Shown here: piece by piece, positions 51,605 through 61,689 of the stretch
Layout: each line of letters opens with the position of its first letter
How positions within the stretch are numbered: position 1 is the first letter of the stretch
NCBI RefSeq assembly: GCF_949987535.1
Contig: NC_080079.1
Location: forward strand, 56,965,000-57,028,999
Direction: 5' to 3'
Length of the DNA stretch: 64,000 bases
DNA from: Balaenoptera acutorostrata
Taxonomy: Eukaryota; Chordata; Mammalia; Artiodactyla; Balaenopteridae
The notes under the pieces: generated by a model
What the model was told of the DNA's origin: nothing
What the model saw: the letters and a program-made list of their open reading frames with translations, nothing else
Databases searched by the model: none
Position numbers and translations under genes: made by a program

Positions 51605-52225
51605 GAGGGTGTGTTAGTTGGGGTTCTCCAGAGAAACAAAACCAATAGGATATCTATATCCGTGTCTATCTGTATCTCTATCTCTCTCTCTAGATACAGC
51701 TATGTATCTATCTATATGCATATATATGTAGAGAGAGCTCTATCTATCTAGAGAGTTATAAAAAAAGATTTAATATGGGAATTGGCTCACGTGATTATGG
51801 AGTCTGAGCTATTCCATGATATGCTGTCTTCAAACTGGAGACCCGGGAAAGCTGGTGGTATATTTAGTTAGAATCTGAAGACCTGAGAATTGGGGGGAGG
51901 GGAGCTGATGTAAGTCCTGGAGCCCAAAGGCCCAACAACTTGGAGCTCTGATGTCCAAGGGCAGAAGAAGAGGGATGCCCCAGCTCAAGAAGAGAGAGGG
52001 AATTCGCCCTTCCTCTGCCTTTTTGTTCTATTCCAGTCCTCAAGGGATTGGGTGATGCCCACCCACACTGGTGAGGAGGGATCTTCTTTACTCAATCTAC
52101 TGATTCAAATGCTCATCTCTTCTGGAAACACCACCACAGACACACCCAGAAATATTGTTTTACCAGCCATTGGGGCATTCCTTAACCCAGTCAAGTTGAC
52201 ACATAAAATTAATCATCACAGAGGG
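51605..52225 (+). mobile_element. TG...CA repeat with 5-bp target duplication (LTR-like)
   Basis: Element 51610-52220 begins TGTGTTAGTTGGGG, then GTTCTCCAGAGAAACAAAACC, CAATAGGATATC, a (TATC/TCTC)n stretch (51648-51755), GGGAATTGGCTCACGTG, TTTTTGTTCTATTCCAG. It ends CAAGTTGACACATAAAATT and AATCATCACA. Flanked by GAGGG at 51605-51609 and 52221-52225. TG/CA termini plus a 5-bp duplication suggest a solo LTR, but I recognise the family only by its phrases. Confidence 0.65.
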
Positions 52226-52789
52226 CTTGGCAAGGGTGCCCCCAAAGTTTGGGAAGTGTAACGATAGGCAATATCTGCAAGGGAGCAGCTGGGTGTGAGG
52301 CAACGGAAGGGGCAATGAGGCCTGTACGGAGGGAAGCTGCCTTCTCTCACCGGCAAGGAAACAGTTGAGCACCTGTGTTCTAGGCCGGCTGTGGAACTCC
52401 TCCAAAGAAGCAGGCCCAGAGGGCAGCATGGCCTCCAGAGGGCCCTCAGATGCCCAAGGCTATGGAAGGATCTGGAGGTGATGATGCAGAGCTCCCGCCA
52501 GGGGACTCATCTGAGAACCTGTGACAGCCCCCGTGAGAAAGAGCTGGATTTTCCCCGCCCACCCAGAGAGGACAGCACCAGGTCCAAGGTGCCCTGCTCC
52601 AGGAGGCTGGGCAGCCTGTTTTTGATCCCCTTTTCCTCTGCGCCTCACCCCAAGAGGTCAGAATCCAAGGTCATGCATTGGAGGAGGAGGGCAGAGGTCA
52701 CGGGAGAGGGGACCTCCTCCCTCAAGGCCAGCGGCATCCAGCCCCACTGGTGGAGGGGACAGGCCGGAAAGGGGGTTTGAGTGTGGTCT
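52226..52789. other. no gene seen
   Basis: Unique GC-rich sequence. A 129-codon plus-strand frame has no domain. Confidence 0.4.
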
Positions 52790-53040
52790 TAACTGGACCG
52801 GAGATTCTAATTAGTGAAATAAGATTCTTTTTGGTTACTCAAGTGACCAGACGACATTTTATTATCCAAGAGTAATAGGAAAAAGGTATGGGACCAACCT
52901 GTTGAGATTTAGTTCAACTCAAGGAAAGAATCACGCCGACCAAGTAGGTTTAAATTTTGATATTTTGTACCTCACGACTTTTTTTGCATTACTTTTGATT
53001 TTTAAAAATATTGCATTAAAATGTGATTTATTTTGATTAC
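52790..53040. promoter_or_regulatory. candidate conserved noncoding element
   Basis: GATTCTAATTAGTGAAATAAG, GACGACATTTTATTATCC, AGTAATAGGAAAAAGG, AATCACGCCGACCAAG, TTTAAATTTTGATATTTTG, TTTGCATTACTTTTG. AT-rich but not repeat-like, with isolated CpGs. Confidence 0.38.
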
Positions 53041-53239
53041 TGGGATCTTTGGTGCCTTCCTACATTTTGTTCCCAAGGCCACATTTTGTTCCTCCCTTGT
53101 CTCACCCTGCTCACAGCCCTGGAGGGGAGGAAAATTAAGGGTATTCCCAGCTTGTACCCTATGGAGTTTAGCAGGTTCGCTCTAATGCTTAACAAGGATA
53201 ATACTCTAGCCTGGTGTGTAGCAAAGTAGTGGTAGCACT
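53041..53239. other. no gene seen
   Basis: Contains two direct ACATTTTGTTCC copies at 53063 and 53082 (19-bp spacing). Otherwise unique. Confidence 0.45.
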
Positions 53240-53462
53240 AGTGAAGATGATGATGAAGATGACGACAGCAAATGCTTACATAGTGCTTCCTGACTAACCT
53301 GTATGGAAGATACCATTTTAATCTTCATTTTACAGAAAAGAAAAGTGAGGCTGAGAGAGGTTAGTCAAACCACCTAAGGTCACACAGCAGATACGTGGCA
53401 GATCTGGGATCTAAACCCAAACAGTCCAGCTCCAGAGCCCATATGCTATCTCTTATACACAA
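53240..53462 (-). mobile_element. MIR SINE, well preserved
   Basis: ATGCTTACATAGTGCTTCC, TTAATCTTCATTTTACAG, GTGAGGCTGAGAGAGG, CTAAGGTCACACAGCAG, CTGGGATCTAAACCC and CCAGCTCCAGAGCCC. Left edge has a (GAT)n expansion. Confidence 0.92.
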
Positions 53463-53754
53463 GTGCCTCCCTGAGACATAGTGCCCTTGTTTGGTGTCCT
53501 CAGATGCTGCCTGGACTTAAAATCAGAGGCTGGTGGTTCCACTGCAGGTGCTTTCCCAGTTTGCTCTCGTTGGAAATTGATGGTGGAAACCCAGCTTGCA
53601 ACTGGGGCCTGGTTTATCCCCCCAGCCTCTGCCTGTGGACAGTTCAGCTCTGTGGTATGAAGCGTCAGCCCTCGTCTACCTCCTGGCTCCCAGAGCGCCC
53701 CTCCCTGGGTGGCAGAGGCTGACACGAGGGCAGGCTCTGGAGCTGGAGACCAAG
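53463..53754. other. no gene seen
   Basis: Unique sequence. A 109-codon minus-strand frame without domain. Confidence 0.4.
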
Positions 53755-54065
53755 GCAGCAGCCCGACAAGAGTGATGTCCAAGCTGTGCTGATTTGCAGA
53801 TGGAAATTTACATACATAATGTAATTTGGGCCAATTGAATTCTCGATTAAGATGGAATCACTTGACAAGCAACGCATACTCTGGCGGGTGACCGAGGAGA
53901 CAAGAGGCCCTTGAGATGCCTGTAGCGAAAACATGCTTTTGTTTTTGAAGGAGATGGCCATTTCCAAATTCCTCATTTTAACGACCTCCTCTCCTAAGCC
54001 CCCCACTTCCCTCCAGGTCACAGCTGGGATCTGTTGAGATGAAAAACTTTATGGGCAATTAGTGT
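53755..54065. promoter_or_regulatory. strong candidate conserved noncoding element
   Basis: Repeat-free 310 bp: GCTGATTTGCAGATGG, ACATACATAATGTAATTTGG, GGCCAATTGAATTCTCG (E-box-like CAATTG), ATTAAGATGGAATCACTTG (NKX2-type CACTTGA at 53859-53865), AGCAACGCATACTC, GCGAAAACATGC and TTTATGGGCAATTAGTG. Isolated CpGs retained throughout. No frame or splice signal. Confidence 0.45.
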
Positions 54066-54254
54066 TTGAATCTGAGGCCAGTAAGCATGTCCGTGGGTGC
54101 AGCTGGCGAGATGAGGGGCCAGGACACCTCCTCCGCCTGGGGATGCTGTGGGCCTGGGTCTTGGGTCTGAGCTATACAACCTCACACCTATACCAAGTGA
54201 GGAAGTGGTGCTGGGTGCATACTGGGGCCATGGGGAGGGGAGAAAAGAGGCTCC
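54066..54254. other. no gene seen
   Basis: Unique sequence; nothing recognised. Confidence 0.4.
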
Positions 54255-54430
54255 CTTGGGGTCACAGGGGTCTGGATTTGAATCCTCAAAACCACTTCTT
54301 GCTCTGTGGCCTTAGGCACATGTTCATTTCTCTGAGCCTCAATTTCATCATCTGTGAAGTAAGGAGAATGTTCCACCATAATTTTCATGATTAGTGTGAT
54401 GTGGTGGTGACTATAGTGGTGACTATAGTG
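54255..54430 (+). mobile_element. MIR SINE relic
   Basis: GGATTTGAATCCTCAAAACC, CTCTGTGGCCTTAGGCAC, TTCTCTGAGCCTCAATTTC, ATCATCTGTGAAGTAAGG. It ends in a short tandem of GGTGACTATAGT (54407-54429). Confidence 0.88.
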
Positions 54431-54534
54431 GGAAAGAAATGTGGTAACATTAGAACCTCTAAATTCCTTCAACAGTGTTAATTGCAGTAATGAGGGGTGA
54501 CTAAAGCATTGCCACTATGCACAAAACTCTCTGT

Positions 54535-54945
54535 CCTAGTCCTTATTTTGAGACCTATTAACATAGTAAATTCCTTGCTGCCTCAGGGCCTTTGCACAGG
54601 TCATTCTGCCTGTAATTCTGTTCCTCCCTGCTGCATCCCCTTTGCCTGTCAGACCTCTCCTCCTCTTTCCTCAAGCTTTGGCCTAAATTGGCCTTCCCAG
54701 GGACTTTTGTCTCCACCCACAGCCCAGCCTAAGTCTTCCCACTCTACGTTTTGAATGTCTTGACCTTTTCTTCTTACACAGCTGTAATTCAGTGTTGTAA
54801 TTATTCATGTCGCATCAGTGTCCACACCATGCTCTAAGCTCCATCAAGGCAAGGACTGTGTTTGCTTTATTCACTGCTGGAATAGACAGCAGTGTCTGGT
54901 CCAAAGTAGACATTCAAAAAATAGGTGCTGTTTATTGGAAAAACA
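54535..54945 (+). mobile_element. L2 LINE 3' region
   Basis: TTGCTGCCTCAGGGCCTTTG, CACAGGTCATTCTGCCTG, TGTCAGACCTCTCCTCC, then CATGCTCTAAGCTCCATC, AAGGCAAGGACTGTGTTTGC and CAAAGTAGACATTCAAAAAATAGG. About 400 bp in consensus order, one of the best L2 copies here. Confidence 0.9.
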
Positions 54946-55265
54946 CTCTTTCCCCTTTTTCACCCGGCTAATTCCTGCTAATCCTTTAGGTCTCAGCATA
55001 CATGTCCCTTCCTCCAGGAAGCCTTCTCAGATGCCCCTGATGTGAGTTAGGTGCCCTTGCCATGTGGTGCTACTGCAGGCCCCAGGATTTGCTTTCCTAC
55101 AGGATGGCCCCTGGATTGTCACTGTTCATTTACTGATCTCTGTCCTGTACTATACAATAAGTTTCCAAGGTTAGGGCTGGTGTCTTGTTCACTGGGGCAT
55201 CCCCAGCACCTAGCTCAGGTACATATGCATTTGGCATACGGCTTACCATGGAATAAACAAATCAC
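54946..55265 (+). mobile_element. L2 LINE 3' region (second, tandem)
   Basis: GGCTAATTCCTGCTAATCC, TTTAGGTCTCAGCATACATG, CCTCCAGGAAGCCTTCTC, CTTGTTCACTGGGGCATCCCC, AGCACCTAGCTCAGG. Directly follows another L2 in the same orientation. Confidence 0.88.
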
Positions 55266-56111
55266 AGAGCACCCAGTCTGGGCAGAGAGAGCCCACACCG
55301 CCTCACATTGTGGCTGTAGACAGCTAAGATCCAACGCAGAGGTTTAAAGAAAGGCAGTGATGAATCCTGCTGAGAGATGGGGCAGGGCTCTCTAAGCTTC
55401 TATAGGAACTCTGACCATGGTCGCCAGGCACAGGAAAGACCCATGCCAGATGAATCGGGGCTACCCAAGTCTAAGGAGAGCAGAGTATTGGGTTTCTTCA
55501 GGCTTCCTGGAGGAAGCAGACTGAGCTGAAGGCTGGGGGTGGGTGGTGCTACTTGGGACTCATTGATAAGCTGGAGGGAGGGGCCTGGGTTAAAGAGGAG
55601 CATCTGGGTGGGGTAGCTGAGAGCCCCTCATTGTGCCCAGGACTGGCCTCCAGGAGATACCTCCTGGGTGCCTTTATCCCGCAGGGTCACCAGGCCTGCG
55701 GAGGGAGGGGCAGCAGCTGGTGGTGGTGGTAGCCCCTTGCCACCCCTCCCTCTCACCCCCCAGGTTAGCAGCCGCAGAGATTCTGGTTTCAGGGCTGTCT
55801 CTTAGCAACTGGCACCTGGAGTGGCTTCCCTGTCACGCTGGGGTAGCAGGGTGCTCACAGGACAGGGAGGTTGGTGCCAGTTTATTGCTAGCACTCAGCC
55901 GCCCCCAGCCTTGCTGCCCTTCTCCCGTGCGAGGCCCCCACCCGAGGGGTCTGGGTGGCAGTGTGGAGCCCTTGGGGTTCTGTTGGGCTGCCCTGTCCCC
56001 ATAATCCCTTGGACTGCTGCTGCATCACCCAGGGGCTCTTCTTGCCTCAGTTACCCCACTGCATTCTTTCCTCAGTCTCCTCAGGGCAAAGAGTCTTCAC
56101 GAGCCCAGGGG
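55266..56111. other. no gene seen; C-run motif
   Basis: Unique GC-rich sequence. 55733-55761 has C runs of 4, 4, 3 and 6 with loops 6, 1 and 5, a quadruplex motif on the minus strand. Frames up to 123 codons lack domains. Confidence 0.45.
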
Positions 56112-56165
56112 ACAGAAGCATTTTGCACACAGTAGGCACTTAATAAATGCTTGTTGAAACCCTCT
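56112..56165 (+). mobile_element. L2 or MIR 3' tail
   Basis: GCATTTTGCACACAGTAGGC, ACTTAATAAATGCTTGTTG. The tail is shared by L2 and MIR; L2 preferred because TTGTTGAA follows. Confidence 0.8.
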
Positions 56166-56789
56166 TTGGAATCCTGAAGCTGCCATCCTTCACACTTGCT
56201 TTCCCGCCCATCTGATTGGGTCAGCATACAGTCCATGTAGGAACCTAGTAAAAACTCTCAGTAGCCGAGTACAGAGAACAGAGCCCTGTGGCCCTCCACT
56301 AGACACTTTCTTCTACTTGTCGCTGTGAACCCATGTTCAGCAGAGTTCTGGAGTTTCACAGGTTATTGGATAATAAATTGTGCCCAACCCTGTGGCAATA
56401 GAGCTCACATCTTTCTGCCTTTTCTAGAATAAAGGGTGGGCTAAGTAGGACAACACCACTCAAGAAAGCTTTGGGTCCTGTTGATTTGCTCTTCTCTCCC
56501 AGAGCCTCCTGTTACCTTCCGTGGGTCATGGTGTGGGGCTCCTCCTAGAGCTGATCTCATGTGCCACCCAGCTCTGTGAAGACTGGTTACATGCTGGCCT
56601 TGGGACGGGTACCTTGGTCCATTTCCAAGGGATACATCTGGGAGAGGAGACAAAGGGAGGGCACAGGGGAGGAGGGCTGCTGGGCTGTTCCGGTCTGTCT
56701 GTTGTTCACGCCACTGCTCCTGCCCACCCCAAACTGGCCTCCTCCTCTTCCCATCCATGCCCCCTCCTCTCCTGAGGCCGTGAGCTCCC
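56166..56789. other. no gene seen
   Basis: Unassigned. 56215-56440 (CTGATTGGGTCAGCATACAG, AACAGAGCCCTGTGGCC) may be an old repeat. Domain-free frames on both strands. Confidence 0.4.
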
Positions 56790-56995
56790 CCTGGTCAAGC
56801 AGGGCGATCTGTGGATTAGGTTTCCACTGACCTGTGTTACAGTGAGAGCTGCCACCCAGCTCCCCCGTGGAGCTGGCATGTCCCTTCCCCTCTCTGGGCC
56901 TCTGCCCCACTTTATAAAATGAAATGCTCCGAGGTTGATGATATCTAAATGGGTGTTCGTGTGTAAGACGCCCTGCACACAAATAAATGTGCGTT
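56790..56995 (+). mobile_element. MIR SINE relic
   Basis: CCTTCCCCTCTCTGGGCCTC, TGCCCCACTTTATAAAATG, AAATGCTCCGAGGTTGATG and AAATAAATGTGCGTTCTC. Confidence 0.7.
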
Positions 56996-57078
56996 CTCAG
57001 CCCAGTTCAGCCACAAACAGTGGGCGTCAGGAAAGTCCCCTCTTCTCTGGCCTTTAGTGTCCTGAACTCTAAGGTTCT

Positions 57079-57103
57079 GGGGTGGGTGGATGGGTGGGTG
57101 GGG
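57079..57103 (+). other. G-quadruplex motif
   Basis: Five G runs (4, 3, 3, 3, 4) with loops T, TGGAT, T and T. Confidence 0.75.
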
Positions 57104-57281
57104 AAGTGTGTGCAATAAGCTTTAAGAACACTTCTCACTGTTCCTTTTTTGGATTCTATGTATCCTAATGTGAGTGACTTAGAAAAAAAAACTATTTAAA
57201 GAAGTATCCCTGAAAATCACTATGCTGTAAGATTTGATTTCTCAGAAATGATCAGGAAGGGAGAATGTGGGACACCTCAAG
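57104..57281. other. no gene seen
   Basis: Partly AT-rich unique sequence (AAAAAAAAACTATTTAAAG; GTAAGATTTGATTTCTC). Could be an extension of the element to its right. Confidence 0.4.
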
Positions 57282-57286
57282 GTGGT

Positions 57287-57337
57287 GCGTGTGTGTGTGT
57301 GTGTGTGTGAGTGTGTCTGTGTGTTTTTTTTTTTTTT
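57287..57337 (+). repeat. (TG)n plus T-run
   Basis: TG units 57287-57324 followed by T14. Confidence 0.95.
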
Positions 57338-57359
57338 CTTGTTTTACACTCCAGTGAAT

Positions 57360-57600
57360 CCATCTTTGCAGAGAGTATGAAATGAAAATCTGGCACCTTG
57401 CAGTAAAATTAGAGCTGGCATCACTGTCCTTAAAAAAATTAAAAAACACAAAAAGGAAGCCTCAGAGAAATTATGACCAGCTGCCTGCTGGCTTCACCCT
57501 GCCGAGGAAGCACCTTGTGACACAGTTTACGACCCTGAGGATTATGGCGGTCTCGATGCTATCATCTTAATTGCAGGAGCAGGGCTGCATCCAGCAGGCT
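57360..57600. promoter_or_regulatory. candidate conserved noncoding element
   Basis: GAATCCATCTTTGCAGAG, GCAGTAAAATTAGAGCTGGC, TTAAAAAAATTAAAAAAC, GAAATTATGACCAGCTGC, AGTTTACGACCCTGAGG, ATTATGGCGGTCTCGATGC and TCTTAATTGCAGG. Repeat-free with CpGs and AT words. Confidence 0.4.
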
Positions 57601-57737
57601 CCCCCGAGCCCCGTGCTCTGGCCCACATGACATGCCTGGCTCTCCATCTGACAAATTTTTTTCTCCCACTCTACCTCTCCAAATTACTTTCTGGAGACTA
57701 CAGGTTTCCTGGCTACTGCTGATTGTTTGCTGTTTGA
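57601..57737. other. no gene seen
   Basis: Unique sequence between the element candidate and a microsatellite. Confidence 0.4.
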
Positions 57738-57769
57738 TTTTTTTCTTTCTTTCTTTCTTTCTTTCTTTC
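57738..57769 (+). repeat. (TTTC)n microsatellite
   Basis: Seven TTTC units, polypyrimidine. Confidence 0.93.
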
Positions 57770-58129
57770 CTAAAATGGCATTGTGGAAACCCAAAGAGTG
57801 GTGGGGAGAGGAGGGCAATTCATTCTTCTGCCTAGAGTCTACTCCCCAGGTTGCAGGAGAGAGTTGGAGAGGGGAACCCTGTCTTTCCAGGCCACGAGGT
57901 GTTGAAAATTATGATGGTGTCTGAATGTTTTGGGATTATTGGCAACACCAGGATTTGGACCTCAGCCTTGAGACCAAGGGAGCCCTCAGCATCTCGGGAG
58001 CCCAGCATCTTTGGGCAGGAAGGGATGGAGGAGTGCTTCTGGCCTAAGACATCACTGGGCACATGTGCTGGGTGTGGTGTATGCTTCCAGAGACATTGCT
58101 TGGAGAGGAACTAAGCAGAGGAGGATGCC
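57770..58129. other. no gene seen
   Basis: Unique sequence; 65-87-codon frames with no domain. Confidence 0.4.
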
Positions 58130-58275
58130 CGAAGCTCTGGTCTTGAAACCCAACTTCTAGGTCTGAGCCCCATCTGCACACCTTACTTGCTGTACGACCT
58201 TGAGAGATTTACCTTCTCTCTCTGGGTCTCTGTTCCCCCTTTGTAAAATTTGGACTTGGGATTTGAGCTGGGGTT
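58130..58275 (+). mobile_element. MIR SINE relic
   Basis: CTCTGGTCTTGAAACCC, GCTGTACGACCTTGAGAG, TTTACCTTCTCTCTCTGGG and CTTTGTAAAATTTGGAC. Confidence 0.75.
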
Positions 58276-58429
58276 GCAAACTAGTGGCACTGAGATTTAT
58301 TTAGCCTGCAGCAGTTGTTTTGTTTGGCTTGAATTGTTCCTTTAAATCAGGAAATTTCATATTTAAAAATAATCCAAATTAAAATACAAAGACTTACAAA
58401 AAAAAGGTTCATGTTCTCCTGTGGCAAAA

Positions 58430-59380
58430 AGTGGCTAGACCTAGAAATCGACAAGCTGATCCTAAATTCATCTGGGTCAAGAGACCCAAAAGAGCCAAAG
58501 CAATCTGGAAGGAGAACAAAGTCACAGGACACACACTTCCTGATTTCAAAAGTTACTACAAAACTATAGTAATTAAAACAATGTGGTAGTGGCACAAGGA
58601 TAGACATATAGATCAATGGGCTAGAACTGAGTCCAGAAATAAACCCTCGTGTTCATAGTCAAGGGTGCCGTTTTCAACTAGGGTGCCAAGATAATAAGAT
58701 GGGGAAAGAGTAGTCTTTTCAACAAATGGTGATGGGACAACTGGATATCTACAAGCAAAAGAATGAATTTGGACCCCTACCTCATACTACATATAAAAAT
58801 TAAGTCAAAATAGATCAAAGACCAAATCTAAGAACTAAAACTGTAAAAGTCTTAGAAGAAAAGGTAGGTATAAACCTTCATGACCTTGGATTTGGCAATG
58901 GTTTCTTAGATATGACACCAAAGGCATAAGTGACCACGCCGCCCGCAATTAGATAAATTGTATTTCATGAAAATTAAAACTGTTGTGCTGCAACGATACC
59001 ATCAAGAATGTGAAAAGACAACTCACAAAATGGGAAAGACACTCGCGGATCATGTATCTGATGAGGGACTTGTAATCAGAGTATATAAACAAGTCTTACA
59101 ACCCAATAATAAGATAACTCAATTTAAAATGGGCAAAAAAGATCTTAATGGACATTTCTTTAAAGAAGATATACAAACGGCCAATAAACACATGAAGATG
59201 TTCAACGTTTTTAGTCATTAGGGAAATGCAAATCAAAATCCTAATGAGATACTACTTCACATCAACTAGAATGGCGATAATCAAAAAGACAGATAAAATA
59301 ACAAGTGTTGAGGATGTGGAGAAATAGGAACTCTTCTACACTGCTGGTGGAATGTAAAACAGGCAGCCACTTTGGAATGT
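58430..59380 (+). mobile_element. L1 LINE fragment, ORF2p C-terminal region (pseudogene)
   Basis: About 950 bp of L1 ORF2 C-terminal coding sequence: AAGCTGATCCTAAATTCATC, GATAGACATATAGATCAATGG, CTTTTCAACAAATGGTG, GGGACAACTGGATATC, CATGACCTTGGATTTGGC, GGGAAATGCAAATCAAAATCC and CACTGCTGGTGGAATG. The longest open stretch is 58958-59221. Stops and indels break the frame elsewhere, and both ends are truncated (no 3'UTR, no RT domain). Dead copy. Confidence 0.93.
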
Positions 59381-59526
59381 AATATGTCTCCACACCCATG
59401 TTTATGCTCTTCCCTTCCCCTTCCCTGGAGTGTTTTACTTCCCCATACTCCCTAGTGAGACACTTGTGTCCACAGGTTCAGCAGTTGGGCTTATGGGTTC
59501 CACTGCACCCTTATGGGTTTAGAGTC
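59381..59526. other. no gene seen
   Basis: Contains CCCTTATGGGTTT-type direct repeats (TTATGGGTTCCACTGCACC then TTATGGGTTT, 59491-59520). Otherwise unique. Confidence 0.4.
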
Positions 59527-59577
59527 AGTGTGTGTGTGTGCGTGTGTGTCTATGTGTGTGTGTGTGTGTGTGTGTGA
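59527..59577 (+). repeat. (TG)n microsatellite
   Basis: TG units with CG and CTA interruptions. Confidence 0.95.
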
Positions 59578-60177
59578 GATCTGGGAACAAATGAGAGGGG
59601 AAGCAATGGGCCGGAGGAGTGATCTCTGTTTTAGGAGCTAAGAAAGTCTCCCAAACTTCCTCTAGACCACAAACCCAAATGCCTAAAGAGGCCAGGGAGG
59701 TTTTGGTCATTAGTGAAGCAGGGGGGTTTGATGGGTAACAGCGAGTAGTGGAGTCTGTGGCAAACTAGGGAGCGTAGGCTCTGTCTAAAGGGGAAGCTGC
59801 TATTATTTCCTCCCCGTTGATGCTTTGTGAGAAAGTGCCAGAAAGGCTTGATCTTTTAATTTTTTGGGAGAAACTGGAAATCTATATTTGTATATAAAAT
59901 GTACTGATCTTAAAAAGCATTGCACAGGACAAATAGAGTTGTGTGATGCTTTTAAAATTTTCATGTACTGGTCTAGACTACTTGAGGCCTCTTCTCTAGG
60001 TGAGGCCACTGGGCATTGGAGGGTCTGAGAACCGGTCTGAACCCAAAGGCACCAGCCTGCCACTCTGGGCATCACCTGAGCTTCCCTCCTGGACCCTCCT
60101 TGCTGAGGAATAGCAATGACCAGAAGGATGGTAGGCAAGAGGGAAGCCAAGAGAAGGTTCCAGATGATATGGGTTTT
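59578..60177. other. no gene seen
   Basis: Unique sequence. A 183-codon minus-strand frame crosses the GA tract to its right (Ser/Leu run) and has no domain; rejected. Confidence 0.45.
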
Positions 60178-60233
60178 GAGAAAGAGAGAGAGAGAGAGGG
60201 AGAGAGAGAGAGAGAGAAAGAGAAGGGAGGGAG
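60178..60233 (+). repeat. (GA)n purine tract
   Basis: GA units with GGGA and AAAG interruptions; homopurine, H-DNA-capable. Confidence 0.95.
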
Positions 60234-60339
60234 GATATTGAAAGGGAATGGAATGACGTGAAGTTGATCTATGTGTGGTGGAAAGAGCACCGACTGGGTT
60301 AGGGGTCAAGGGCCCTGAGCCCTCCCATTGGTTAAACTC

Positions 60340-60865
60340 CAGGTGTTGGGACACAGAGGTAGGTAAGTCATACTTCCTGTCCTATGGTAGGCCTAGTCTC
60401 TTATGGTAGAATCGGATGGAAACCAATCCTTATCTTATATGCCTGTGTAGTATCCTGGTTGTTGCACCATATTCAAGGGCTGCCTACCAAGGAGGGAGCC
60501 ACCTATGCTGCCTAGGGCCTGGACGGAGATGGCTCACCATGGAGAAAGAAGGGGACGTTTGAGCTGGGTATAGAAGAATCAATAGGATCCTGTCATCTAG
60601 ATAAAGACAAGTAGGAGGAGTATTTTAGGCCTGAAGTTATCAAGGCATGTGAAGGCAGGGTCTTCTGGAGTAGTAGTGGGCTTTGTCCAGAGCCGTTGTA
60701 GTGTGTGGGGTGGTGATATGTATGAAGAGAATCATGGTGGGAGATGAGACCAGAAAGGAACTTGGATCAGATCATAAATGGCCCCAGTACTGGGTAAAGG
60801 GCTTACCAGTGAAATCATAGGGGTGGGGAGGAGCCATGGCAGGCTTTGAAGTCAGAAAGAGCCGT
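60340..60865 (-). mobile_element. possible L2 LINE fragment
   Basis: GGGGACGTTTGAGCTGGG, GGCATGTGAAGGCAGGG, GATCAGATCATAAATGGCCCC and GCAGGCTTTGAAGTCAG follow the order of minus-strand L2 upstream of its 3' end. Diverged. Confidence 0.45.
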
Positions 60866-60867
60866 GA

Positions 60868-61095
60868 TATATTCATTCATTCATTCATCAAATATATTTT
60901 GAGCACTGAGGACTCAGATGTGAGCAAAGCATACCAACTCCTGCCTTCATGGAGTTTTTCGTCTGGGGCAGGGGGAGACGAAAATTAATAAAAGAATCAC
61001 CCAAACAAGTTCATCACTTAAGAGTGTAATAAGAGCAGTGAAGAAAGAGGCGAGGATGCTGTGACTAAGAGCTGGGAGTGAGGAGGGAGGGGGAG
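60868..61095 (-). mobile_element. L2 LINE 3' end
   Basis: (ATTC)n tail at 60871-60888, then AAATATATTTTGAGCACTG, GTGAGCAAAGCATACC, TCCTGCCTTCATGGAG, ATAAGAGCAGTGAAG. Minus strand. Confidence 0.82.
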
Positions 61096-61689
61096 CAGAG
61101 GAGGCTGGAAACCCAGGCTGCGTAGACTCAGCCATGCGTACATGTTTAGGTTTTCTTCCAGGTGCCCAATGCCTTTATACTGCTTTACCCAGGGCAGGAC
61201 TCAGCCACGACCTTGCTGGGAACGCTGGGCATGCCTCCCACCCCCCAGCCCCCAACCTCCCCCTCCCGGCCTCTGAGTCTTGGATTTCACAACTGTACAA
61301 TGAACTGGCCACCTCCAAGGCCCCATACAATCTCTCCAATTTTCTCCCTCCCCACTGCTGGCCCCCAGCTCGTTGTCTTAGAAGACGCAACAGAGTCAAT
61401 GTCAGTTTCACATGCTGGCTTCTCCCCCTTGTCTCCCTGCCTTCTACTTTGGAAGCTCCCTCTGGCCTCCCGGCTGCTTCTACCCTTCATCAGCTCAGCC
61501 TGGAGGGTGGGAGGGTGACACTGAGGTGTCCTCCTGATTGCTGAGGCACAGATCCTGCTGAGGAATGCTCCTCCCACCCCGAGGGCTGAGGAGAGCTTAT
61601 GTGTTCGGGGGGCCCGGGGAGGCTGGGGCCTGGCTGTGGGCCTGGACACTTGTCTAGCACTGAACCTGACAGGGTGTGGGCCACCTGGC
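61096..61689. other. no gene seen; possible L2 trace
   Basis: C-rich plus-strand sequence (61190-61520) has a faint L2-like pyrimidine texture (CCTCCAAGGCCCCATACAATC). Domain-free frames up to 136 codons on both strands. Confidence 0.4.

Noticed and set aside
58958..59221. 87-codon frame resembling a protein
   Set aside because: Recognised as L1 ORF2p C-terminal sequence in a dead, truncated retrotransposon, not a host gene.
59803..60354. 183-codon minus-strand frame with a Ser/Leu run
   Set aside because: The hydrophobic run is the antisense of the (GA)n tract; no domain on either side.
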